Source: Saprospiraceae bacterium (GTDB taxonomy: Bacteria > Bacteroidota > Bacteroidia > Chitinophagales > Saprospiraceae). Taken from it: a DNA stretch of 64,000 nt. Below the pieces are notes generated by a model, which had not been told where the DNA came from, did no database searches, and saw nothing but the letters and a program-made list of their open reading frames with translations. The stretch's first letter is position 1. Every line of letters begins with the position of its first letter. Below, one piece after another: positions 1 through 9,362 of this stretch. Made by a program: the position numbers and the translations under genes. The stretch is from assembly GCA_016717265.1 (NCBI GenBank), contig JADKFX010000001.1:1314501-1378500 (forward strand), given 5' to 3'.

Positions 1-1
1 T

Positions 2-331
2 ATTTATGATGGCTTTCCAAGAACACAGCCACAGGCAAATGCTTTGGATGATCTATTAAATGAAACTGGACAAAGCATTAGTATCTTATTATCTTTGGAT
101 GTTCCCGAGCAAGAAATTGTAAAACGAATTCTGAATCGGGGCCTGAGTTCTGGGAGAACGGATGACAATGATGAATCCATTATTAGAAAACGGATTCAAG
201 TATATTTAAAAGAAACATCTATCGTTTTTGAACATTATGCATGTACAGGTAAATCTAAAAGCATAAATGGAATTGGGAGTATTGAAGAAATTTTCGAACG
301 ACTCTGTATGCATCTCGATCTATTATGTTAA
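2..331 (+). CDS. adk: adenylate kinase, C-terminal part (5' end outside window)
   Basis: Adenylate kinase interconverts ATP + AMP and 2 ADP in the cytosol. The open frame runs in from the window edge and begins IYDGFPRTQPQA, the conserved DGFPRT segment of the AMP-binding/CORE region. The middle part has RGLSSGRTDDNDESIIRKRI, which matches the SGRxDDN-x-E-x(2,3)-R region that contacts phosphates, followed by the usual C-terminal helix. The short form without the zinc-finger LID fits Bacteroidota. It ends 9 bp before obgE, so the two are probably co-transcribed. The first half of the protein is missing only because the window starts here. Confidence 0.93.
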   Translation: MYDGFPRTQPQANALDDLLNETGQSISILLSLDVPEQEIVKRILNRGLSSGRTDDNDESIIRKRIQVYLKETSIVFEHYACTGKSKSINGIGSIEEIFERLCMHLDLLC

Positions 332-340
332 ACACTCAAT

Positions 341-1345
341 ATGGCAGAGCAAAATTTTGTTGATTATGTAAAAATTATGTTTCGTTCCGGCAAAGGAGGG
401 GCTGGATCTGTCCATTTTTTTAGAAGTAAGCATAACCCAAAAGGGGGTCCCGATGGAGGGAATGGAGGGCGTGGAGCGCATGTGATTTTAAGAGGCAACG
501 CACAATTATGGACATTGCTCCATCTTAAATATAGAAAACATATTTATGCAACCGATGGTGAAAATGGTAGAGAAAATAATTCTACTGGTGCTGATGGGCA
601 AGATATGATCGTAGAAGTACCATTAGGAACAATCGCTATTGATGCTGAAACAGGTGTTAAAGAATTAGAAATCACACAAGATGGGGAAGAAAAAGTACTG
701 ATGTCTGGTGGCCGGGGTGGTATGGGAAATACTTTTTTTAAATCTCCTACCCAACAAACACCAGATTTTGCACAACCCGGTGAACCTGGCCAGGAAGCTT
801 GGAAAATTCTTGAATTAAAGATTCTTGCAGATGTTGGTTTAGTTGGATTTCCAAATGCTGGTAAATCAACTTTATTATCCGTTTTAACGGCGGCTAAACC
901 TAAAATAGCAGATTACGCCTTTACTACTATCGTACCTAATTTAGGAATTGTTTCATATCGTGGAGACCGCTCCTTTGTAATGGCAGATATTCCAGGGATC
1001 ATTGAAAATGCACATCTGGGGAAAGGACTCGGAGTGCGATTTATCCGGCATATAGAACGCAATAGTGTGCTGTTATTTATGATTCCTTGTGATAGTCAGA
1101 ATATTCGTCAAGATTATCAGATATTATTAAATGAACTCGAACAATTTAATCCGGAACTCCTTGACAAACCTCGTGTTCTCGCAATTACGAAAATGGATAT
1201 TGTGGATCCTGAATGGAAAGAGTTAATTCATAAAGACCTTCCAGAAGGTATACCCTTTGTATTTATTTCATCTATTACACAACTTGGCCTTGATGAATTA
1301 AAAGATTTATTGTGGAAAAACTTACAAACTCCTATGAATTATTAG
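341..1345 (+). CDS. obgE: Obg-family GTPase (ObgE/CgtA)
   Basis: This is a ribosome-associated GTPase involved in 50S assembly and the stringent response. Residues 1-160 form the glycine-rich Obg fold, with many GG repeats (KGGPDGGNGGRG near residue 34). The G domain follows: G1 GFPNAGKST at about 169-177, G3 DIPG at about 215, G4 TKMD near 286, and the SS(I) G5 region. At 334 aa it is the short Obg form lacking the C-terminal OCT extension. It starts at ATG 9 bp after adk and ends 4 bp before the convergent cvpA-like gene, so no room is left for a separate terminator. Confidence 0.96.
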   Translation: MAEQNFVDYVKIMFRSGKGGAGSVHFFRSKHNPKGGPDGGNGGRGAHVILRGNAQLWTLLHLKYRKHIYATDGENGRENNSTGADGQDMIVEVPLGTIAIDAETGVKELEITQDGEEKVLMSGGRGGMGNTFFKSPTQQTPDFAQPGEPGQEAWKILELKILADVGLVGFPNAGKSTLLSVLTAAKPKIADYAFTTIVPNLGIVSYRGDRSFVMADIPGIIENAHLGKGLGVRFIRHIERNSVLLFMIPCDSQNIRQDYQILLNELEQFNPELLDKPRVLAITKMDIVDPEWKELIHKDLPEGIPFVFISSITQLGLDELKDLLWKNLQTPMNY

Positions 1346-1349
1346 GGTC

Positions 1350-1892
1350 TTATTTTTTAGGTATTTCAGATTCAACCTTATTCAAAGCTTCTTGTGTTTT
1401 TTGCCAAAATTCAAAAAATATTGGTTTGCATTTATCTATTGCCCATTTGGATTTAGCAGGTACAGCTTCTAAGTAATAATAAGACACTGACTTTTCTTTA
1501 GTTTCTCTTCCAATTAGATTTAATTGATTAAAAAACCAAATTACAGAACTGTATATGACAAGCGCAATGATCGCAGAAGTTATACCTCCGGCAAGTTGGT
1601 TAATAAAATTAATATGCGCCGTTTCTAAAATTTTTTCAAAGCCTCTTCCAATAAGCCGGATGCCAATCATGATTAATAAAAAAGTCAAAACAAAACCTAT
1701 CATAATGGTCAACCTTGGATCCACAACTAGAATTTTTTCAACCAGGTTGATCATTAGAAATGAGAATTTTAAAGTAACCAGAATTGCCAAAAGAATACTG
1801 ACGATTCCGAATACAGATTTAATGATCCCTTTCGTATACCCTAAATAGAAACTACCACCCAAAATAATTGCACATAGAATATCGATGAACAT
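1350..1892 (-). CDS. CvpA family membrane protein
   Basis: CvpA-family proteins are inner-membrane proteins named for colicin V production; their molecular role is still poorly defined. Starting from MFIDILCAIILGG the protein has four hydrophobic segments and the family pattern GYxKGxIKSVFGIVSILLAI near the N terminus, plus a polar lysine-rich tail. An in-frame ATG lies 63 bp upstream, but that extension has no hydrophobic family match, so the start at 1892 is preferred. The gene converges on obgE with a 4-bp gap. Confidence 0.8.
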   Translation of the reverse strand: MFIDILCAIILGGSFYLGYTKGIIKSVFGIVSILLAILVTLKFSFLMINLVEKILVVDPRLTIMIGFVLTFLLIMIGIRLIGRGFEKILETAHINFINQLAGGITSAIIALVIYSSVIWFFNQLNLIGRETKEKSVSYYYLEAVPAKSKWAIDKCKPIFFEFWQKTQEALNKVESEIPKK

Positions 1893-2024
1893 GGCTTGAT
1901 TTTTGATTATTAGAAAGCACTGCAAGATGCTAAAAAGTTTCAAAGATCTAATCAAAAAGTTTAAAATCTTAATAAATACATCATGAAACAGTTTTCCTAA
2001 ATAGTATTAGATTTGTATTATAAA

Positions 2025-2516
2025 ATGTATTGCTTTAACCCACTTTTCTTGGTTTTTTTATTTTATACCTATACCGGTATAGCGCAACCCGCGTTTAGTA
2101 ACAAGAATTTTCAAGGGGAGGTGTTGCCAAAAGTCTTTTTGATAGGTGAATATGAAAAACCATTTGAAGAAATGTCTTCAAATTATAGCACCCTGCTATT
2201 GAATAATTATCAGGATGATTTGGATAAAGCGTTTAATGGTTGGACTTCTGTATTGGTTGGAATGGAAGATTATGCGAATACGATTTCATTTGATCTAAGA
2301 GGATTAAAGCTTTGGGTGAATATTTTTTTTAATGTGGACGGCTCCATTCAACATTTAGTATATTATCCAAAACCAAATTCTAAAAATATGGATTTTGAAT
2401 TACTGACAAATTTTTTTATTAGTTTTTGCAATACCTATCGATTTAAAGATCCTATTTCAAAGAAATGTTCACATATTGGAAGTGCATCTTTTCCAACATT
2501 TTCAAAAAGAAATTGA
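2025..2516 (+). CDS. hypothetical secreted protein
   Basis: I do not recognise the family. The protein starts at ATG 2025 with a hydrophobic signal segment (NPLFLVFLFYTYTGIAQ) consistent with Sec export; the mature part is about 140 aa, acidic and aromatic. A sequence resembling the Bacteroidota -7 box (TAGATTTG, 2008-2015) lies just upstream. Its 3' end overlaps the start proposed for the next lipoprotein gene by 52 bp, suggesting translational coupling. The protein resembles the TonB-like or energy-transducer-adjacent small secreted proteins of Bacteroidota only in general character. Confidence 0.65.
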   Translation: MYCFNPLFLVFLFYTYTGIAQPAFSNKNFQGEVLPKVFLIGEYEKPFEEMSSNYSTLLLNNYQDDLDKAFNGWTSVLVGMEDYANTISFDLRGLKLWVNIFFNVDGSIQHLVYYPKPNSKNMDFELLTNFFISFCNTYRFKDPISKKCSHIGSASFPTFSKRN

Positions 2517-3472
2517 ATTTGAATTCTTTCTATTTTAAGATTCTTTTTATTCTAACACTATTTTGTGTTTTTACTTCCTGTACAAAACAAGAAGCTATTC
2601 AATTTCAAAGCTATTCTGTTCTTACCAAAGATGAATTGACCGGCATTTATTTTGCAAGTCCGGATATTGCGTATGCAGTTGGTGGAAATACCTGGCTTCG
2701 TGGGATTATTTGTAAAACTACAGACGGTGGTCAAAATTGGAAAATCGATTCTGTATTCGATAAAGAATTATTCTGCATAAGTGGACGTGAATCTGGTTTA
2801 GTCATCGGGATGGGAATCGAGTTAATGTTTCATGCAATCACCCCAACTACCATCACTACACATAAACTAAAGCATGCCGGAAGTTTCAAATTTGTTAGAG
2901 GTGTATCGGTTTTTAATGCCGATTTAATGCTGGCAGTAAATGGTAATGGAACCGGAAGTATTGAAAAGTTTTCTATACATTCTGATACCACCAGGACTAT
3001 TTTGGAACTGGATCACGAATTAAATGCCATCCAATTTATTGACAGTTTACATTGGATTGCAGTTGGTTATGGTATCGTTTTGCGATCTGTAGATGCTGGA
3101 GAACATTGGGATACTTTAGATATTAGGGGCGATCAGTTTTTGGATATTTCTAAGACTGATCAGGGAAATTTATTTTTTTTAGGTGCCGGAGGAAGTGTAT
3201 ATAGATCCAATGATAAAGGCGCTACATTTGAAAACATTAAATCTGGAGGCATTATTAGTAACAATCCCCCTATGCGTGCCATTTGTTTTATAAATGATAC
3301 GAAAGGGATTATTGCAGGCGAAAATAGTTCAGCATACATTACCCGGGATGGCGGTTCAGAATGGATCCAATTAGAAGGTCTTCCGGATTTTGATATTAAA
3401 GATATTTTTTACGATGGCGATTTATTTTGGTTATGTGGATCAATGGGTACAATAATTTCACTAAAAATATAA
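2465..3472 (+). CDS. Ycf48/BNR-repeat beta-propeller lipoprotein
   Basis: This is a predicted exported lipoprotein with a photosystem-assembly-factor Ycf48-like (BNR/sialidase-type) beta propeller. A hydrophobic segment ends in the lipobox-like FTSC. Repeated blade motifs follow: ICKTTDGGQNWKI, VLRSVDAGEHWDTL, VYRSNDKGATFENI and AYITRDGGSEWIQL. Outside photosynthetic organisms such proteins are usually cell-surface or periplasmic propellers of unknown ligand. The ATG at 2465 lies inside the preceding gene and gives a long cytoplasmic leader; TTG 2513 or 2519 are alternative starts directly before the signal peptide. Confidence 0.78.
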   Translation: MFTYWKCIFSNIFKKKLNLNSFYFKILFILTLFCVFTSCTKQEAIQFQSYSVLTKDELTGIYFASPDIAYAVGGNTWLRGIICKTTDGGQNWKIDSVFDKELFCISGRESGLVIGMGIELMFHAITPTTITTHKLKHAGSFKFVRGVSVFNADLMLAVNGNGTGSIEKFSIHSDTTRTILELDHELNAIQFIDSLHWIAVGYGIVLRSVDAGEHWDTLDIRGDQFLDISKTDQGNLFFLGAGGSVYRSNDKGATFENIKSGGIISNNPPMRAICFINDTKGIIAGENSSAYITRDGGSEWIQLEGLPDFDIKDIFYDGDLFWLCGSMGTIISLKI

Positions 3473-3611
3473 TGGCTTTTACCTACACCTTGATATTTGA
3501 AAATTATCCTTAGTCACTCATAAACGAACATCTTAGTATTGCAGAATTTAATTTTATTAAAATTAAGAAGTCTTGTTATTAATCTATTCCTGGCTCCTGG
3601 TTTTAAGCTAC

Positions 3612-3647
3612 AAAAAAAAATAGCCCTCCTTTCGGAGAGCTATTTTA
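3612..3647 (-). terminator. rho-independent terminator (bidirectional-looking)
   Basis: A GC-containing stem (AATAGCCCTCC / GGAGAGCTATT, TTTC loop) lies at about 3616-3646. Read on the minus strand it is followed by a run of nine T. It sits 30 bp past the stop of the PAP2-like gene on the same strand, so it most likely ends that transcript. Confidence 0.8.
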
Positions 3648-3675
3648 TAGAAAGATTTTTGGGCTATATTAATAT

Positions 3676-5034
3676 TTACATTGTTAGACGATTAATACTC
3701 TTTCCGATATAAGTTCCTTGTTTCTGGCCAGCCTCTAAACTAAAGCGATAATGAATTCCTCCATATAAGCTAGACATATTGATTTCGTCTGCCATTTGTT
3801 GGAATGTTTTATAAGATCTAGGAGATCCATTGATGTCTTTTCTAAATTCATGGGTACGATCTGTAAATGCATAATTGAATCCAAATAAGTCACTAAAAAT
3901 TTCAGCACTTGTCATTGCAACAGAAGATGGACTTGCTGAATATTCTGGAGTAGCTTGTGAATTAATTAAAGATATGAAATCACCATCAATGTTTTCTTTA
4001 ATATAGGTTTCGGGTCTTTGCATATTGTATTTATATTTTACTCTCCAAGCAGTTACAGTTGCATCATGAATTCCAATGCCTAATTTCACAAATGCTTTTG
4101 CAGTAAAGGCAAGATCTTTATTTTCTTTAGTTAAAATACTAATCATAATGGCCATCATGTGTCCTGATGTTGAGATAGAACGATCTTGATCATCATTCCA
4201 ATACTTCACCATATTTTCAGTCAATTCATCTAAATTTTTAACCCGATTTCTTACATCTAAAGCATATGCATAGAAAACAGAATTAGTAGAGGTAGAATAA
4301 CTTGGTGGTGTACCCATTTCTAAATCATTTGATGAACTTAAAAAAGTACGTACTTCACCCCAATAAGGAAGTAAAGGCTTTTTAATCTGGCTGGAAGTAG
4401 GTGACCATAATCCTTGTCCTTTAGGAGCAGAATATGAAGTTGGATAATTATTAAGATATGCTTCATCTTGACCATCTGTCATAGAATAGTCGTGAATAGC
4501 TTTTCCCATCATTTCACCAAACTGGCTAGATTTTTTGAAAATAGCTGGACTTATAATTGTTGAGAATGCATTTACATTTTCCTTATATAAATCCTGAATT
4601 TTTTTAACACCTGCAGGTGGTGCGTTTCTGTAATACCTTGTTAAAAGGTAATTCATACTCTCATTCACAGCAACTGACCAGTTGACTTCACCACCTTCAT
4701 AAATAATTGGAAGGCTGTTTACAGGAAGGCCGTTTAATTTACCTTGCAAGCTAGCTTGTTGATCAATTCCTAAAACAACAGTTTCATAAATTGCTAAACC
4801 GAGATAAGCATATACACGGGATGCAATTGGAGAGGTGTATCCAGGCGTTTCAGAAGTTAATTGTAAACTGAGATTCATCCAGTCTGTGGCAATTTTACCA
4901 CTTTCTAAATTCGTTTTACTCAATTCACTAATGACAATTGTTCTGTCGTCCTTAGTACAGGCAGCTAAAAATAATAGAGCTACCATTAAGCAGAAGTTTA
5001 CTGGGGATGCTTTAAATTGTACTAAATGCCTCAT
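3676..5034 (-). CDS. PAP2/vanadium-haloperoxidase-like lipoprotein with degenerate active site
   Basis: The N terminus is a lipoprotein signal (VALLFLAAC). The rest (452 aa) matches the bacterial vanadium-dependent haloperoxidase/PAP2 phosphatase superfamily common in Bacteroidota. The first phosphate/vanadate motif K-x6-RP is intact (KYKYNMQRP, about 333-341). The second motif, normally PSGH with the acid-base histidine, reads PSSV (about 366). The third, normally SRx(5)H, reads SLYGGIH: the His is kept but the Arg is replaced by Leu. The fold is probably retained, but the classical catalytic set is incomplete, so enzymatic activity is doubtful. The gene is monocistronic with a terminator behind it. 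Confidence 0.82.
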   Translation of the reverse strand: MRHLVQFKASPVNFCLMVALLFLAACTKDDRTIVISELSKTNLESGKIATDWMNLSLQLTSETPGYTSPIASRVYAYLGLAIYETVVLGIDQQASLQGKLNGLPVNSLPIIYEGGEVNWSVAVNESMNYLLTRYYRNAPPAGVKKIQDLYKENVNAFSTIISPAIFKKSSQFGEMMGKAIHDYSMTDGQDEAYLNNYPTSYSAPKGQGLWSPTSSQIKKPLLPYWGEVRTFLSSSNDLEMGTPPSYSTSTNSVFYAYALDVRNRVKNLDELTENMVKYWNDDQDRSISTSGHMMAIMISILTKENKDLAFTAKAFVKLGIGIHDATVTAWRVKYKYNMQRPETYIKENIDGDFISLINSQATPEYSASPSSVAMTSAEIFSDLFGFNYAFTDRTHEFRKDINGSPRSYKTFQQMADEINMSSLYGGIHYRFSLEAGQKQGTYIGKSINRLTM

Positions 5035-5537
5035 GATAAATAGATTTAATAGTTTTCTAAATGAATAACTAAGAATCTGACTTAATCTAAAATTATCTTA
5101 AGTCCAGATAATATGATTGAGGCAATAGATCAGACCTGATCTAAAGTTAACAAAGGGGAGAATACGACACGAAGTTAAGAAGTCCTTTCAATAGTTACCA
5201 AATTTATTTTCACTTTTCAGTAAAATTCAGGGTTTACCCTGATAAATTATGTACTGTTAAGTAATTAATATTTTAATAAAATAATTTGTAAATAATTGAT
5301 AATCAATTTAATAGACTATTGATTTGTATATATACATTTTTTATGTTGGACTAAGTCGTTTTCAAAATTCATTCTCCAGCTCTATAATTTATTTGTAATG
5401 TTGTTGATTATGAGGCTAATAGATGTAAATAAGGGTGGAATTTATCGAGGATCGGGATCCTAAATTAATTTTTGATATAATTTAGCCAATTCAAATAGTA
5501 AACTAAGTTTCAGAATTTCAAAGTGTTGTATTTAACT
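5035..5537. other. intergenic region upstream of the PAP2-like gene
   Basis: No credible ORF was found in about 500 bp. The region is very AT-rich. A small palindrome, AGATCAGACCTGATCT at 5127-5142, lies about 90 bp upstream of the PAP2-like start and could be a regulator site. Nothing else distinctive is visible. Confidence 0.5.
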
Positions 5538-5996
5538 TTATAATTCTACCAATAAATTAAATTTGCAATACGTCGTTGGAGGGTTTGTATTTGCTGTAAT
5601 TTCAATATCTACTATTTGAGGACCGATTTTATCCTTGCTATTATAGATGATTTTAATCGGACTTCTGGTGCCCGGTTTTATTGGGAGTCTTGACCAATCT
5701 AAGCTAGTGCATTCACAGGCAGACATCAATTCAATTACCAAATCACCAGGTCCAGGATTTGTAAAATAAATTTCTTTCTTTAATAAGCTACCTTGTTTTA
5801 GGCTTCCAAAATGGTAATTTGTAGAATCAAAAACAAGTTTTGCAATTTTACCAATCGTATCCGGAGATTCTATTTTCTGACTGTTTATTGAATTTGCTTT
5901 GCCAGCATCTTGTGTCTTTTTTTGAGCTATGGAACATGCTACACATACACCAAGTAAAATCAAAAGAACTGGTAAAACGCAAATTTTAATTTTCAT
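5538..5996 (-). CDS. DUF1573 domain lipoprotein
   Basis: This is an exported protein with a lipobox-like signal (LLGVCVAC). Residues 55-150 match DUF1573, an immunoglobulin-like beta domain: FDSTNYHFGSLKQGSLLKKEIYFTNPGPGDLVIELMSACECTS, with the characteristic C-x-C-T segment, then KPGTRSPIKIIYNSKDKIGPQ. Such domains are abundant in Bacteroidota surface or periplasmic proteins, and their function is unknown. The gene lies downstream of the OmpA/PorP pair on the same strand, but a terminator-like hairpin separates them. Confidence 0.85.
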   Translation of the reverse strand: MKIKICVLPVLLILLGVCVACSIAQKKTQDAGKANSINSQKIESPDTIGKIAKLVFDSTNYHFGSLKQGSLLKKEIYFTNPGPGDLVIELMSACECTSLDWSRLPIKPGTRSPIKIIYNSKDKIGPQIVDIEITANTNPPTTYCKFNLLVEL

Positions 5997-6099
5997 AAAC
6001 CAATTTATTTATATAAAAGGTAACTACCTATATTAAAATTGAAAATCAGCCTTTTAGTTCAAGTATATTGAATAGACTTCATACATTTCTTAAAATTGA

Positions 6100-6129
6100 A
6101 CAGCCCTAATCGATTAAAACCAGGGCTGT
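6100..6129 (-). terminator. hairpin terminator candidate after the OmpA-family gene
   Basis: A perfect 8-bp stem ACAGCCCT / AGGGCTGT has a 13-nt loop and is followed on the minus strand by CAATTTT. It lies between the stop of the OmpA-family gene and the DUF1573 gene. Confidence 0.5.
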
Positions 6130-6157
6130 CTGAAATTGTGAACGAGATATAATTTAA

Positions 6158-8209
6158 TTATTTCTTAGGAGCTTTTGATTTCTTGTTTAAAACTTCTTTT
6201 TTAACTTCAATAGTGGTTGGTCCGGAAAGTATTTTAAATTCGGATCTTCTATTAAAACGGTGTTCTTCTTCAGTACAATCTTCACCATTTGTACAATTAT
6301 TTAAAATTTTATCCTCACCATATCCTTTCGCCACAATTCTGGCAGCAGTCACGCCTTTTCCAACTAACCATTTCTTTGCTGAATTTGCACGTCTTTGAGA
6401 CAATTTTTCATTATAGTTATCATCGCCTCTGGAGTCTGTATGCGAACTTAACTCAATAACCATATCAGAATATTTATCCATAAGTCCTTTTAATACCATC
6501 AAATCTTTTTCGGCATCTAATAAAATTTTATCATCATCAAAATCATAGTAGATATTATTCAATCGGATAGGTTCATTAATAGTTATAATTTCAACATCTG
6601 ATTCTGGAGGCATCACTCTCAGAATGACTTCTTTTTTCATGGATTGATCCGATGTAATGCCTACTGTATTGACTTGAAAATCGGCTGGAAAATAGCCTTC
6701 CTTGCTGACTACAATTTTATAGGATCGATCTTTGTCCAATAAATGGCTTATTTCATTTCCTTCTGAATTCGTTTTAGATTGAATTGAACCTTCTTTACCA
6801 GCCATCACCTCAATTAACTGAGCGGTTGCAGCTTTAATTGGTTTTTTCTTTTCGTCTAAAACAATTGTCGTTAAATCAATTACTAATTTTCGTTTATCGA
6901 CAAAGTAAATATCATCACAACAGGTTTTGCTTTTTAAGGATTTAGATTGTTCATCCGGCCGATTAGAGATTAAATATGCGCGATCACCACCTGGACTTAA
7001 TTTATAAAATAAATCATCTGTACTACTATTTAACGGTAATCCTAAGTTTTCAGGGATTGACCAATCACTTCCATTCCACTTACTTTTAAAAATATCAAAA
7101 CCTCCTATTCCAGGCCAATAATCTGAACTAAAATACAAGGTTCCCTCAAGCATATATGGGGTCAATTCATCTCCGACTGTATTTATAGATCCAATATTTA
7201 CAGGAGAGGCATATTCTCCTTCAGAAACTTTATTAGCATAATAGATATCATATCCTCCTTTTCCTCCAGGAATGTTGGCACAAAAGATGAGTACTTTAGT
7301 CCCAAATAATTCTCCTTCTACAGGATGTCGGGCCATATATTCACCATTGATCCCTTTAACTTCGAGTGCAGGACTCCAATCGGTTGCTGTTCTGGAAGAG
7401 ATATAAATTTTACTTTCTTCCATATGACCTCCCGTGGAAATGGTTCTGGTAAAAAACATGGTATTCCCATCTTTTGAAAAACTTACATTCGCTGTATGAT
7501 ATCCATTTCTATTAATTAACTCCGGAAGTTCAGCTGCTTTTGACCAGCCTTTTCCTTCAGAATAGCTACTATTATAGATCTTTGAAAAATCACTTGCATC
7601 GTCTTTAGATTCTTTATTTTCTTTTTCTTCTTTAGCTGTTTTACCTTGAAGCGAACTAAAATATAAAACACCTGCTGGATCGGATGCCGGGCTATTTTGT
7701 GATTCGGGTGTATTAATAGAATTTCCTGCATTTTTTACAACCAATGCAACATTTTCTTTCATTGTGGCACGCAATTCAATTCCTTTTAATTCGTTTGTTG
7801 CTAATTTTTTTAAATCATCATCAATCCCGGTTTCAATATATTTTTTAAACTCTTCAGAAGCTTCTGTATAAGAACCATTCATCTTAAGTGCCTTGCCAAA
7901 CCAATAACGAGATTCATTATATTTATTTGCCTTATCCCGCGCTAATACCCGATTGTACCAATTTGCTGATTTTGCATAATCTCTTAATAACAAATGTGCA
8001 TAGGCTATTTTAACTGCAATATCTTTTTCTTTTGCATCTTTATATGCTTTTTCATATTGCTCAAGAGCTCTATAATATTGTCCTTTTTCAACTTGTTCAT
8101 CGCCAGATTTTAGGAGCGCATCTTTTGTATTTCCATTTGCAGGTTGCGCAAACGTTGTTGCAGAAAATAAGATAGAAACTGCGAATAGGTATATGAATTT
8201 ATATTTCAT
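6158..8209 (-). CDS. OmpA-family protein with TPR, PD40 propeller and CarboxypepD-like domain (T9SS PorE-like)
   Basis: This outer-membrane-anchored protein is of the type associated with the type IX secretion/gliding machinery. Domain order: signal peptide (YLFAVSILFSATTFAQ), TPR region (about 25-140), WD40-like PD40 repeats (about 190-430, e.g. GNTMFFTR, TLYFSSDYWPGIGGFDIF), a carboxypeptidase-regulatory-like beta domain (about 450-540), and a C-terminal OmpA/MotB peptidoglycan-binding domain (YYDFDDDKILLDAEK, LSSHTDSRGDDNYNEKLSQRRA, NRRSEF). ATG 8209 (MKYKF) puts the signal peptide at the N terminus better than the ATG 24 bp upstream. It lies directly after the PorP/SprF gene, the usual pairing for PorE-like or SprE-adjacent proteins. 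Confidence 0.88.
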   Translation of the reverse strand: MKYKFIYLFAVSILFSATTFAQPANGNTKDALLKSGDEQVEKGQYYRALEQYEKAYKDAKEKDIAVKIAYAHLLLRDYAKSANWYNRVLARDKANKYNESRYWFGKALKMNGSYTEASEEFKKYIETGIDDDLKKLATNELKGIELRATMKENVALVVKNAGNSINTPESQNSPASDPAGVLYFSSLQGKTAKEEKENKESKDDASDFSKIYNSSYSEGKGWSKAAELPELINRNGYHTANVSFSKDGNTMFFTRTISTGGHMEESKIYISSRTATDWSPALEVKGINGEYMARHPVEGELFGTKVLIFCANIPGGKGGYDIYYANKVSEGEYASPVNIGSINTVGDELTPYMLEGTLYFSSDYWPGIGGFDIFKSKWNGSDWSIPENLGLPLNSSTDDLFYKLSPGGDRAYLISNRPDEQSKSLKSKTCCDDIYFVDKRKLVIDLTTIVLDEKKKPIKAATAQLIEVMAGKEGSIQSKTNSEGNEISHLLDKDRSYKIVVSKEGYFPADFQVNTVGITSDQSMKKEVILRVMPPESDVEIITINEPIRLNNIYYDFDDDKILLDAEKDLMVLKGLMDKYSDMVIELSSHTDSRGDDNYNEKLSQRRANSAKKWLVGKGVTAARIVAKGYGEDKILNNCTNGEDCTEEEHRFNRRSEFKILSGPTTIEVKKEVLNKKSKAPKK

Positions 8210-8250
8210 GGATAACAATTTGAAATCATTCATTTATTTAGAATCAAAAA

Positions 8251-9276
8251 TTAAAATCGTGGACAGAATATTTTTGGTTTTGGATTTGGTTTCTTTGTTA
8301 CTGCACCAATATAGCTTACACCTAATTCTATTGCACCATAACCCGATGGATCCTGCGCTTTAGTCAGTCCAGACACCGTTTGATCGTATCCGATTTGTGC
8401 TTTTATTTTTCCATAGTCCATCCCGACCATAACTTGCAAAGCATCTCCAAAACGATAGCCTAAACCAGCATTTAAACGAATTTTCTTTTCTACATTAAAT
8501 AAATAGCTAAGCATGCATTGGGTAACAGTTTCATTTGCTTTTTCCAAATTTCGCAGCCAAACCATAGGAATTAAGTCTGTTTTTTCATTCAAATGATATT
8601 GTAAAGAACCATGTGCACTCCATAACATTTTTAATTTATAGGCTGCACCGCTGCCAAGAATTCCAATGGTAGGTAGGGTAATATGTCCGGAGGATAGCCC
8701 AACTTTTAAAACATGTTTTGAAGATGTAATTGGAGCTGTATATGCTAATCCACCTGCGATATCCTGATAATTTGCTTTCGCTTGTTGTAATTTCATTTCA
8801 TCTGCGCCAGAAGCACCGGTACTTATTTTTTGAAAAGTATTGGCTTTCTCAGGATTTTTAACATTTAAACTCACACTTCCAAATTGAGCTCCAATAGATA
8901 AATCGCCTTTACCAAGTGCCAAATGATATGCACCTGAAGCAAGAAATCCGCCTTTTCCTAAATTGATTTCGCCAGAACGGTCCTGAAAAAAACTAATCGA
9001 CAAAGAAGTCCAGTCTTTTGGCCTGAATGCAAAGCCAAAATTTACATCAATGGCTAAAAACGGAGTTCTATAGTCCGATCCAAAGCCACTTATAGAAGCT
9101 GCCTGATCTCGATAAACACCGCCAATCCGATAGGTCCCTAGAAAACCACCTGTATTGGCAGGATTCACATGAATAGGCGTGAATTCATATTGAGTAAAGT
9201 GTAAATCCTGAGCTAATAGTTGATTAAAACTACCCAAGATTATAAAAATCCATAACTTTTGTAAGGTTTGTTTCAT
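8251..9276 (-). CDS. PorP/SprF family type IX secretion membrane protein
   Basis: The protein is a predicted outer-membrane beta barrel of the PorP/SprF family, which in T9SS partners with secreted adhesins or the PorK/N ring. After the signal peptide (LGSFNQLLAQ) it has the hallmark DLHFTQYEFTPIHVNPANTGGFLGTYRIGGVYRDQ, and ends in alternating amphipathic strands (RFGDALQVMVGMDYGKIKAQIGYDQTVSGL). The start MKQTLQKLWIF at 9276 is preferred over the upstream ATG at 9339. It is transcribed just ahead of the OmpA/PD40 gene, with 41 bp between them. Confidence 0.92.
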   Translation of the reverse strand: MKQTLQKLWIFIILGSFNQLLAQDLHFTQYEFTPIHVNPANTGGFLGTYRIGGVYRDQAASISGFGSDYRTPFLAIDVNFGFAFRPKDWTSLSISFFQDRSGEINLGKGGFLASGAYHLALGKGDLSIGAQFGSVSLNVKNPEKANTFQKISTGASGADEMKLQQAKANYQDIAGGLAYTAPITSSKHVLKVGLSSGHITLPTIGILGSGAAYKLKMLWSAHGSLQYHLNEKTDLIPMVWLRNLEKANETVTQCMLSYLFNVEKKIRLNAGLGYRFGDALQVMVGMDYGKIKAQIGYDQTVSGLTKAQDPSGYGAIELGVSYIGAVTKKPNPKPKIFCPRF

Positions 9277-9362
9277 GTTGAGAAACTTTAAAGGCGAAAT
9301 ATACTGATTATTGTCGGATGCATTCATATCAGGGTTCAAAGATTAGAATTTTTAACGTTTTG

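Noticed and set aside
1555..1848. ORF on + strand inside the cvpA-like gene
   Set aside because: Shadow of the minus-strand membrane protein; no independent family signal.
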